NCBI GenBank assembly: GCA_963930775.1
Contig: OZ005701.1
Location: 7,881,669 to 7,945,668, forward strand
Length of the DNA stretch: 64,000 nucleotides
Origin: Cliona cf. orientalis
Taxonomy: Eukaryota; Porifera; Demospongiae; Clionaida; Clionaidae
Direction of reading: 5' to 3'
Shown: one piece after another, positions 10,235 to 21,300 of the stretch
Layout: every line of letters starts with the position of its first letter
How positions within the stretch are numbered: the stretch's first letter is position 1
The notes under the pieces: generated by a model
Database searches by the model: none
The model's input: only the letters and a program-made list of their open reading frames with translations
Told to the model about the DNA's origin: nothing
Program-made: the position numbers and the translations under genes

Positions 10235-13200
10235 ATGGCTGCTTTGAGAGGTCAGTTTCGAGATCTTGCAAACGACAGGAACCTGCGACGATTCGTAGTG
10301 CAGGCGAGATCCACTGGTAAACAGCTGGGCACTGGCTCCTACGGAACAGTGGAAGAGGTAAAATTATAGAGATTTTAGTGAAATGGAGTGCTAACGAGCC
10401 ACGCCCTTTTTCAGGTTGAGGTGAACGGGTTAGTGTGTGCTGGAAAGAAGATCCACGAGATTCTATTGGACGTTGGAAATGTTGGAGTGAGCGACATTGC
10501 TGCCAAGTACGTGCAGGAGTGCCAGCTGATGTCTGATCTTCGTCACCCAAACATCACCCTGTTCCTGGGTCTGTGTTTCCTCCCCAACTGCCAACTCCCT
10601 GTGCTGGTGATGGAGAGACTGGACAGTAGCCTGGACGATCTACTTGAGAGTGTCCCCAACATCCCTCTAGCCCTGAAGCGCTCCATGCTCGAGGACGTAG
10701 CCAGGGGTCTGCTCTATCTACACAACCACGATCCTCAAATCATCCACAGGGACCTGACGGCAAAGAATGTGCTCTTGACTCCCTCTCTTGCTGCCAAAAT
10801 CACCGACTTTGGGAATTCTCGTATCGTGAACATCCAGCCAGGTCAGCTAGCTCAGACGCTGTCTCGAAATCCAGGGACACTGGTGTACATGCCTCCTGAA
10901 GCACTCGCTGATACTGCTCGATATGGACCCAGCCTGGACATCTTCTCATTTGGGCATCTCGGAATTTTTGTTGGAATACAGGTATAAATTCTACCATTAG
11001 ATGCATAAGCAATGCTAACCACATCTAATTTAGAATAATCACCCCCCCCTACCCCAAATTCCAAAAAAAAAAAAAAATTCATAATTATAAACCTGAAAAG
11101 GATGTCACTTAATTAGTAGCCTTTTATCACAGATATTTCCAGGGAAGCTTTTGGAGCCAACATATCCTGATCCTAATGATCAGGAAAGCCTTCTGGGGCG
11201 TTCCGAAGCGGATCGACGGCAGGTATATCTTGATCAGCTGGAGAGAAAACTACCTGATGGAGGGCTCCACCCACTTGTACAACTGGTGAAACAGTGCCTG
11301 AAAACACAGCTTCACAAAGACCCACGGCTGAAGATGTGCTGAGATCTCTGGTCCTTGTGGAGAAGTAGTCAGAGCTGATGCTGTGAGACAGGTGGTAATG
11401 ATGAGAGCTATACTGGGAAGAGAGACAGAGGTGAGGAGGAAGACTGATGAGTCAGCAGCTAAGGATGAGGAGATTCAACACCTGCAACAGGAGCTAGAGC
11501 AGGAACAGGTAGGACGATTATGAGTGTGTACCGGTAAGACTGAGTGCATGATTGTATAATTGCCACTCATTCAGGCTGAGCGAGCTAGGACTGAGGAACA
11601 ACTTCAACATACTAATGTACAGCTTCGTCAGCGGACTGCCGATTTACAACAGGAACAGGTTGTATGATTATAAAAATTGGTAATAGCTAATTACATTGTT
11701 GATGTATCAGGAACGACTTCAACGAACGACCACTGAACTACAACAGAGGGATACTCAAATCCAACAACAGGCAACTATTATACAACAGAAAGATGCCCAA
11801 ATTCAACAGAAGGAGGAAGAACTTAGACAATCAACAGTTGAGTTCCAGCAAAAAAGTTTCGAGTTTAACAGTGTTCAACAAAGTCTGCAGGTGTTATTTT
11901 ATCGTGCATACTCATGCTCATCAATCGGATGTGATTATTATTCTCTGTCCTTACACTCAGCGTCTGCATGCTGATCTTGAGGATAAAGAGGCTCGGTTGA
12001 GGGCACAGGAGGAAGAGATGAAAGAGAGAGATGCTGAAATCAACAGACTACTGGGAGAGTTAAGGAGATGTCAGACCCAATTACTAGGACCACTGGTACA
12101 GAATTATAATATAGTGGAACCTCTATAAAGTTACTCATCTTGGTCCAAGCTACATCAATCGCCATACATGGGGGGGTGGGGAACCCTGAGATAAGGCCAC
12201 CCCTCTGTAACAATGGTACCCATCTATAAAAGTCACATCACCAATTGGTCCAATTACCGTACATGTGGGGGGGGGGGGGGGGGGGGGGGGCCTGAGATAA
12301 GGCTACCCCTCTATAATAATGGTGCCCACTGTAGAGGACTCTGGGTTCCATTGTAATGATATTCATGTGCAATTTGGGAGTCTCGGTCCCATATTATAGT
12401 ATCATGTATACATATAGGAGGAGCTTTCAAAATGGAGAAAGGGACCACCTATTAAACTGGTAAGTTTCTATGGTCTTGATATCAAATTAGTGGCTGGATA
12501 TAATAACTATCATGAACAGATACCATTGAAAAGTCCTCTGAAGTTGAAATGGAAGCGAGGAAAGGATATGCCATACAGTATGACAAATAGTATACAAGCT
12601 ATAGTGATTGGTGATAATGTCTATGTTGGAGGAGGAGTCACTCTATCAGATGATAATACTACTGTGATGGTGTACTCCCTTGCTAATGGGTCATGGAGCA
12701 AGCTACTACCTCATGAGACTAAGTGGTTCGGCATGGCTGCAGTGAATAACCAACTTGCTCTGGTTGGTGGCACTAAGTTGACTGGTATCCTGGCAGTGTG
12801 GGATGGAGGGTCACAAACTTGGACACGCCCCTTTCCTGAGATGCCAACACCACGGCGTTTATTATCTGTTATCTCCTATCAAAAGTGGCTAGTTGTTGCT
12901 GGTGGTAGAACTGGACATTCTTATTCAAACAAGGTAGAGATACTAGACACTCTTTCAGGACAGTGGTATGAAGGATCATCGATACCTAGTGAATGTTCAG
13001 AAATGTCTTCTGCCATCAACGGAAACATGTGGTACCTGTCAAGAGGATTCACTTTTGCCGGTAAAGCAAACAAACATGTATTCAGTGTGAATTTGGATGA
13101 GCTCATCTCTCAAGCTCTTTCACAGTCTGCTGGTAATACTTCGCCTCCTCAACCATCACCATGGCAGACTCTGACTAGCCTTCCACTGGCACACTCCACT

Positions 13201-13434
13201 GTCTTAGTTCTCAATGGAGCTCTGTTGACAATTGGAGGATTTGAAAGCTCAGCCATCCACCACTACCAACCTAGCAGCAGGAGCTGGGTCAAGGTTGGTG
13301 ACTTGCCGACTCAACGATGGCTGTGTGCTTGCACAGTTCTCCCTAATGGAGAGATATTTGTAGTTGGTGGTAGGACAAGAATAGGGGGAAGGTTAGAGAT
13401 GACTGTGTGTGTAGACTTAGGACTTTTGATGTAA
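10235..13434 (+). pseudogene. Kinase-coiled coil-Kelch gene, copy C (frame broken in exon 3)
   Basis: Exons by comparison: 10235-10357, 10415-10981, 11133-11508, 11575-11658, 11711-11890, 11961-12095, 12418-12459, 12520-13434. The kinase domain is complete (GTGSYG, HRDLTAKN, DFG, PPE) and the Kelch exon is open for 304 codons. Exon 3 lacks one A in the AAAAA of CTGAAAAACACAG near 11301, and 25 bases after AGATCTCTGG near 11350. The sum (26) is not a multiple of three, and the first change leads to a stop at 11339-11341. Translation would give a kinase-only protein of about 300 aa, with the coiled coil and Kelch part orphaned. The damage could be recent, or an assembly error. The 3' end lies only 74 bp from the end of the convergent PH-RCC1-FYVE gene. 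Confidence 0.75.
12105..12356. mobile_element. Intron 5 inverted-repeat element, copy C, internally doubled
   Basis: This intron holds the same TAGTGGAACCTCT-ended element as copies A and B. Its inner block (AAGTCACATCACC...CATACATG, then a G-run, then CCTGAGATAAGGC) appears twice in a row (about 12125-12220 and 12225-12320). A G-run of about 22 lies near 12268. Confidence 0.6.
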
Positions 13435-13508
13435 ATTCTCAGCACACAACACTTGAACATGATGTACTGTATAGTATAATGTTCATACAATTTCATACAA
13501 CAATGTGA

Positions 13509-16500
13509 TTAACTACTATTGTTTTTTGTGAGGACAGTATAGCAGCGCTCACAGACACGTACAGGGTCACTGTACCCTTGCTCCAATAATGGAAATCTTT
13601 TAGCACTGCAAGCTCCACAGAATACACCACCACACTTACGACAGTGATGCTGCATGAAAGGGAGACAGGGACAGAGAGAGACAGAGGGAGAGAATAAATC
13701 CTTGGCTATTAAAATTAACAAAAATCTGACTAGACTTAGACTAGAAACTGCATGGCTTACTCTTCTCCTGATTGTGGTGAAGTTCTTGTTACATGCCATA
13801 CAGTCCTTTGCCTCCTCATCAGGGACCCAGCCATGGACCACTGTGCAGGCAACATGGTGGGCACCACACGCTATCATCCTCACTTGCTTATCCAGTAGTA
13901 CCTCAACCTCCACTGGCTGCGCTCTACAGGATACAGTGGGACATAACCACCAGAACATTTTTAGTGGTGCAGACAAATAATATTATTAATGGTAACTTTA
14001 TTAATCTGTGCACAGCTAGATGTATTCTTGAGGGAGTTAAGTTACATTCAAAATGCTCTATGTACATGTAGAATACCGAATGCATACCTTCCTTTGTTTT
14101 CATTGTTTGCTAGTTGTCCATCGTTGCCATAACCCCAAGTGAATACACGACCAACACCTGGAAATAATTAAATTATTGGTGATCATTAGGTAAAAATTTG
14201 GTACATACTCACACTTGAGGACACTCAAGATGTACTAAGGTTTCCTTCCTCATCCCCCCCCCCCCCCCCCCCCCCCCACCTACTAGCTTCTCAATGCCAC
14301 TTTCTTGTATATGAACATAACATTGAAAGCCTTGGACGAGCTCGAGGCTTGATGACACACAAAATTAATTTTCATGCAAATTTATGATTTGGGCACACTT
14401 ACTACGTACTTAAATGATAAATCTTGACTTACTAGTTAGAGCGGCTGAGAAGTTTGCGCCGCAGGCGACCTGTGAGACCTGAAACCCCGAGGGAATATTG
14501 ACCTGCCTCGGTTTGGTGACCTCTGTGTAGGAGACGGAGAGGCCAAGCTGAGAGACGCTGTTGTCCCCCCAGCTGTACACCACACCAGTCGAGGAGAGAG
14601 CAAGGTTGTGACCATCACCACAGCTGATGTCAGTGATTGGCTGGTTGCTGGAAACATCCGTGTCACAATGTGTGAATGTGATCGTGTATGTGTGCGAGTG
14701 CATTGAGTGGCATTAGATTGCTTTGCAGAAGCACAAGAAATGGTTATGATACATCCAGTAGTGTTTCCCTCTCAAATTCAAGGATGTTTAGAGGAGTAAT
14801 TCCTTTTGATTCTATTGATTTTGATCGATTGATTTGATTTGATTCACATTTTCAATAGTCCCCTCCCCTGCCCCCAATCAAAATAACCCTTAATAGTGGC
14901 TGGATACGAAGCTATTATCTGAGGGGCTGACTCACTTGAATCCTTCCACCTTTGTTGGTGAGTTGAGGTTCTTCATCTCTCCCTGGCCCAGTTGACCTCT
15001 GCTACCCCAGCCCCACATCCACAAATAGCCATCGTCTAAACAAAGAGATAAGAATATGACATCACCAGTGATGAATATACCTTTTGTTTACGATTGACTC
15101 AAACAACATCATTAAGAAAAATAATCCAGATTGGTGTAATATGATCTACATGTAGTCCCATGACTATCAATATCATGAGTTAACATACATGTATTCATTC
15201 TTAAAAAAGATTTTGCCAAAATTTCACTAAAATGGGAATTTTCTGAAATTTTATATACCATCAATAGCTGCTGAGTGGTAGAGACCGCAGGCGACCTTGA
15301 CAATGGCGGAGATACTGTGGAGTGGGGTGGGGATGGTGACCGCCTGGGAGGAGCCATGGCCGAGACCCAGTTCACCATACTTGTTACGACCAAATACAAA
15401 CACCTTACCACTCTCAGTGCAGGCTGGGGGGGGGGGGGGGGGCAGAATCACAATTATAATATGACGTATAATAACATTGTTATGGTATGTACTGCATATA
15501 CATAATAACATAATGACATATATGTAATTATAGGCCAGTATAAAATTAATATGTCCATTTTTAAATTCTCAAAGGACCTATAGCAAGCTATTTCACCAAG
15601 ATATCGATATCTGTACATACATTTTCACCGGTTTGTAGAGCTTTCTGCCTATCCCAAAGCCTCTAACTACTGATATTTGATGAGCTGATGTACTATGTAA
15701 TTTTTTTGTTACCTAATGTGTGAGATTCTCCACATGACACATTGATGACCTTCTGTTCAGAGAGGGCGTCCACCTTCTTAGGCCGCAGCTGCTTGGTGAC
15801 ACTGTCTGGTAGCTCATAGCCAAGGTGAGGCCCACTCTTACCCCACGTGAACATCTCACCTCCATCTGAAAATGGGAAAGGTTACATCTTTCTCTCTCTC
15901 TCCTTCTCCCTCTCCCTCTCTCTCTCTCCTTCTCCCTCCCTCCCTCCCTCTCTCTCTCCACCTCTCTCTCTCTCTCTCTTTATCTCTCTCTCCCCCTCTA
16001 TTTCTCTCACCTGCCACAGCGACAGAGTGGAATTCATGGCAGGCAACGAATGTGATTCCCACTCCACGGAGGATCCCCCCTATCATTAGCGGAGAGAAAC
16101 GATCCCGCATGTTTCCATGGCCAAGCCGACCGTACGATCCAGAACCCCAAGTGAACACTTCACCAGATGCTGCATGTATTATAAATTTTGGATATGTTTT
16201 ATGTGCAAGTATGTATGGATATACTCTCAAGATATTATAATAATATTATATGTACAATGTCATAATAATATATACACATGTGACTAATTGTTTTCTACAC
16301 ATATGGCCTTGTTTGATAGACAATGGCCATTGTTGTAGCTCCTTTTGAAGGTACATTAAGTGCACAACATCTAACAGTATGCACCCTAATGTACGTACAC
16401 GTAGCAGGAATAATGGATACTTAGCAAGTATTGCTCCTCATAATAATATTATACTGAATTCGCCACTAGCACTTAAATTTTAGCAACAATGTGTCCCTTT

Positions 16501-17677
16501 GTAGCATAATGATAATGTAGCCTCATTCCTGGGGTCCCCAATATTCCACCTTCAAAAGCTGGGAATAGGGGGCTGGGCACGAGGCATTCCTGGGGTCCCC
16601 AATATTTTCAATGTATGCCATATTCAAAAGCTGGGAATAGGGGGCTGGGTACGAGGCTAACTATTACAATAAATTACCATGCAAATACAAGAGTACTGAT
16701 CCCAGAATGAGTGACTTACCACTGAGGGCCATTGTGTGTGCGACGCCGCAGACCACCATACTGATGTCCCTCCCCAGTAGGCTCTCAACAACTCGGGGTA
16801 GCTTCTCGTTGTCCTCGTCCTTGTGCCCCAGCATCCCACGAAGACCAGAGCCCCACGTGTACAGATCACATGCACCTGGGGAAGAACAAAATTAATATCC
16901 GTGTAAGGTCGAAATTTACGATAATCGTGCACATTCCACGAAAACAGTGGTAATCATGATATAATTGACATGCAAAATTTCAAATAATATTATCACCCAT
17001 TCCTTCTCTAGATGGTTAAATTACAAGATTTGAGGTCTATTTTGTTTAACCAATCATCAAAATTTAATATACACAAATGTATAAACTTCATCACTACAAA
17101 TTCATCTTATGAATAAATTCGTACGATTTTTCTCTTACTTTCTTGTACGAGTACTTTGGTCCTAAGTGTGCCAATGTCCACCTTGATCTTTTCCCCGTCA
17201 GTCAGCAGTCTGCCACGCACGTTCTGAGAGATGTAGTTCTCCACCGCATGATGGTCACTGAAGCCTTCCAGCAAAGCCTGCATATGTGTACAATATATAA
17301 TACAGTAATTGGGGTGCTTGAGATGCATGATCAAATGCACCCCAATTACTATCAGATAATTATTTTGTTGGTAGTTGACCTCTGTTCATCATTGGCCTAC
17401 TTTATGATGACCCACCCCCCTTCCATAGTCGGAAAATTGCCTATAAAAACTTTAACTACCAACAAATGTGAGTGTGTGTGTATGAGAACCAATGCCAAGC
17501 CTTGGAGAGGGAACCCTCCTTGTGCTGTAATGTTCCATGACTGAGACTGAGAATGTGGCTTTTAATTTACCTGTAGTCCTTTGGTCCACACTTCGTACTC
17601 TCTCTTGTCCTTGCAAACAATGTCCAGGGAGCGCCCGGAGTAGAGCAGAGAGAAGGAACGACTCTGTGATAAAGTGA

Positions 17678-17761
<84 letters not shown>

Positions 17762-18173
17762 GGGGGGGGGAGCAGGGAGAATGAGAGAGAGCGAATGAAT
17801 TCACTATCATGCTATTTTTCGTCTACCAATGCCACTCACCTCACACTCTGGTAGAGGGTTCTTCTTGAAGACAGGTGTGACCTGGCCTCTTTTCAGCTCA
17901 GTGATCTGTGATATGAGGACAGCCGCGTCAGTTCTCCGGGCCGATTCCCACGTCAGACGTGTGAGGTCAGGGGTCAAACGGAACCGACGAAAGTGTGATC
18001 TACCCTGAATACAATGAAGAAATAATAAAATAAATGGCGACAGAAAATTATTTCTTGAGCTATCTTACCGAGCGGCCTGCTTTGAGTAGGGTGGCGCCGG
18101 CCGTGAGCTCGCCGAGGGCCTTGAGGATCGCATCAGGCCCTTCCACCATTACGCTGCTGTTTTCCAGCGACAT
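13509..18173 (-). CDS. PH-RCC1-FYVE protein
   Basis: Thirteen minus-strand exons in order: 18069-18173, 17840-18004, 17571-17663, 17139-17277, 16720-16875, 16011-16169, 15713-15865, 15259-15423, 14936-15035, 14433-14647, 14088-14157, 13761-13923, 13509-13649. All are GT-AG and the phases join to 607 aa. Residues 1 to about 125 look like a PH domain (SLLYSGRSLDIVCKD, YEVWTKGL). RCC1 repeats follow (LYTWGSG, VFTWGSGSYGRLGHG, VFVFGRNKYGELGLG, VYSWGDN, VFTWGYGNDGQLA). The C-terminus is a FYVE finger with WVPD at 539-542, CMAC at 548-551 and the PI3P signature RRRHHCRKCG at 559-568, split by the last intron. Known FYVE domains of this type bind PI3P on endosomes; RCC1 propellers often act on small GTPases. 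PH-RCC1-FYVE order is that of plant PRAF proteins, so an endosomal GTPase regulator is a reasonable inference. Partial copies lie at 1, 5000-6415 and 9847. Confidence 0.9.
14252..14278 (+). repeat. Poly-C run in intron
   Basis: A run of about 27 C lies in an intron of the PH-RCC1-FYVE gene. It belongs to a window-wide set of long G/C homopolymers. Confidence 0.85.
15886..16010 (+). repeat. CT-rich microsatellite
   Basis: Imperfect (CT)n/(CCCT)n tract filling the intron between exons 6 and 7 of the PH-RCC1-FYVE gene. It gives spurious Ser/Leu or Arg/Glu reading frames on both strands. Confidence 0.9.
16517..16660. repeat. Two-unit direct repeat
   Basis: The block ATTCCTGGGGTCCCCAATAT ... GCTGGGAATAGGGGGCTGGG, followed by CACGAGGC or TACGAGGC, occurs twice back to back in the intron between exons 5 and 6. 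The family ending (GCTGGGAATaGG) recurs near 47770 and 60945. Confidence 0.7.
17679..17759 (+). repeat. (GA)n microsatellite
   Basis: About 38 uninterrupted GA units followed by a G-run, in the intron before exon 3 of the PH-RCC1-FYVE gene. Confidence 0.95.
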
Positions 18174-18367
18174 GACTTTAGTAAGACGTACACCTCACGA
18201 CCTTTGCTGTTCTTGCACAAAAACCGATGAGTCAGGTGCTCAGTGATTTCAATATTCTTCGTAAACACTAACGTCGGGTAATTGGAGTACGGCAAATGAA
18301 TTCGATATTTTATATTTCGCTAAATTGGAATTATCGTGACCTTTGACCTTCCCGTGTCTCGATCCAC
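18174..18367. promoter_or_regulatory. Bidirectional promoter, PH-RCC1-FYVE / CDK5RAP3, with DR1 site
   Basis: The start codons of the two genes point away from each other and are 194 bp apart, so both promoters must lie in or near this gap. At 18337-18349 it reads TGACCTTTGACCT, a perfect DR1 (AGGTCA direct repeat with one spacer base) in the minus orientation, the site type bound by HNF4 and RXR-class nuclear receptors. No TATA box is obvious. Use of the site is inference. Confidence 0.6.
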
Positions 18368-21300
18368 ATGGCCACTGAGGAGCAGTTCGCTATCGACATC
18401 CACTACAACAAACTATTAGGTGAGGCTAATCACGACCCACCAGCCATATTGATTAAACAAATCATCTGTAGCATGCATACACACTAGCCATGTCCCCAAG
18501 TCTCTCTCTAGATCTCAAACAGATCATGAACATATGGGGGGAGGGGTGTGTAAGTGGAGATATTAAAGGTGTACACTCTAAACTAGGAGTGTTGGCTCAT
18601 AAGGGACTGACATAGTTCCACCTAAAAACCCCAAACTTGTACCAGTATTAAGTATAGTCTCGTGACCCAAAATAATGGTAGTATTCATGCATACCGGTAA
18701 TCTATGATTCATGGCATCCCCCATCTTCCCTTCATGACCCAGATTGGCTGATTGATCGTCGTCACTGTGATTCCAAGTGGCACGGTCAGCTGCATGAGGT
18801 GAGAGAGAGGCTAGACGAGGCACTGAAGCAGATCGCTGATCTGAAGCAACTGACATGGATCTCGGAACAGCCATGTGAGTACAAGAACTACATGTACGGC
18901 TAGCTGCTATTGGTGGCTAGCATGCATGCACGAGACTAGCATGTAATGGTACATGTACATGTACATTAGCGTTAGGTGGAGTCGTTCATCATTCAACGGT
19001 AGAGTGCATTATTGTGTACACGTAAGTACCCAAAGACACTAATTTTATGTAGCAGAGTACACACCTCATACCCAGGTCCTTTTTCTGCACAAATATGCAC
19101 AAACTGCATAGAGCCCAGTGATCAAATCTGAGCTACTGGTCCATTGGAGTAATCATGGGGTATATAGCATTAGTTACGTGTATAATGCACAGTATTGTGA
19201 TGGAATATCTGTATAGCAATGCATCTGGTTGTATATAAAGTAACTAGGTTTTGGCTTATTTGGGAAGAAAGCCTGTCATCTGATACACAATTTCTGACTT
19301 CCAGTTTTGAACTACTTTGATTGTGTTGGTGTGTTTGAGGCAGTGAAGGAAGTGGATGGCGACTCAAAGAGCCTGTTTGGCCAGTACACAGCACCAAGGG
19401 TGAAGGTATTATATTATTATGAGACATAAACATTTGCAGCATAAGAAGTGTTCATCATGTGATCTCACTTCCTGTGCAGTTAAAATTAAGATTCTTTGCG
19501 GACAATTTAACTGTTTGGTAAAACTTTTGCCCTTAGGATGATTAGAGCATCTAGTCGAAATGTTGGCAAGTTTTACTGAACAGTTAAATTGTCCGCAAAG
19601 AATCTTCATTTGTTTCATGTTAATTTAGGATTGGAAATCTTAATTAAAATGCACATCCCTCCTATAGTCTAAGATGTGCCTCTTTCATTTCATGCACTCC
19701 ACTACTGTCACATTGCAGATTACAGCGTAATTCTAAAGTACTCATAGATTATCACTAGACCACCGTGTGTGCATATTTCTTGAATCAGCTCCTTGGAGTA
19801 TAATGTGACATTTTTTTGCAGGAGTGGTGGGACATTTTGAAGCTATATGAGAAGAAGAACCTGTACATGGCCGAGTGCGCCCAACAGCTGACCAGGAACG
19901 TCAACTACGAGATACCGGCTCTGAAGCAGCAGATTAGCCGATGTCAGCAAACAGAAAGGGTAATTATGTGTACTGTACGCAGGGGCAATTCATTTTGGGG
20001 GATTGGGGGGGGGGGGGGGGCAGGTGTTAGAATTAAATTTAAAGGGACAATGGATAAATTTGCTGAGATGGTATGGACTTATTAATTACTTGCTGACATT
20101 GACCGGAAATTTATTCTGGTAGGACTGTCTGAGGAAGGAGGGAGAACTGTCTTCCACGGCAGCTGCTCTCAGAGAAAAGTATGAAACCTCTTGTAAGGAT
20201 ATGGGAATCAAGGTACAAACATAATATTATTTCATGCAATGCAATGTATTTGTTGTGGTGGGGGGGGGGGGGGAGGGGGGCTCTGATTGAGTAACCCATT
20301 TATCTTTATCATAAATGTGTGCACGGGGAACGCTCGTGGACTACATTAACTTTTTAATAACTACATGTGTAAATGACCAGAAACAACAACACACTTACCG
20401 GCGGCTTGGCACTAAGTATATTAATGCATGCATGCATGAGGAACGCTCGTGCAGTGCACCAACTTATCATCTGAGTACATACTATACATTAAACTTTAAA
20501 TTAAACTAGTGTGCAATTATTACTATTGTGCTATTTATAGCACACTTTTCCGATTGGTCGATGAAACTCGCATGACCAAAAGTATGGCGAGTGGTTGCTA
20601 CAGTAATTGACGTGTTCAAGTCTCTTGATGTGCTAATTAACTACATGCAGTTACTGAGCTGCATGTATTTAATAATGCTATAGCTCTAAGTATTAGTACT
20701 TTTATGTAAGTTCCTCAGTACTTGAGAGGGCTCTCATCTCGATCCCTTGACACTGCACTGTCATGCGCATGCACCCAGGGATGTTCCATAAGAGAAGCTT
20801 ATCTACCTAAAGCTTAACTTCTCTTCTTTAAAATTTTGGCAACTTGGTAGTCTAAGAGTACAATGTATGGTTTTTAGTCCATTTTTGAGCTTTTTAGACA
20901 ATTCCCCACATTTAGTTCAGGGTTAGCCCACTTTGCTTCTGAGCCCTTCGAATTCAATGCATGCTATGACCACGCACTGTGCTGATGTAATAACATTATG
21001 ATTGTATAGTGGTATTCAACACAATCTCTCATTGTTGTTTCCACCATATACATGCATGATCTGGAGTAGATATTAGAGTATTGTAGCTGAAGATCTCCAA
21101 AAGGTATGTTCAACCCACCACCAGGAGTGGGTCAGTGCCACAGTGGCTGGTTCAGTTCTCTGTAGCTCATAGAGCCGCAGGTGCCTAATATGGTGCTCAA
21201 GGATGAAAACAGTGGGTGCCGGTGAGGGAGGGGAAGAGCATGTGACAAGGAAATGTTGTTTTTGTTTTGTTATCAACTACTAATACTGCCCTGGGTGTAT

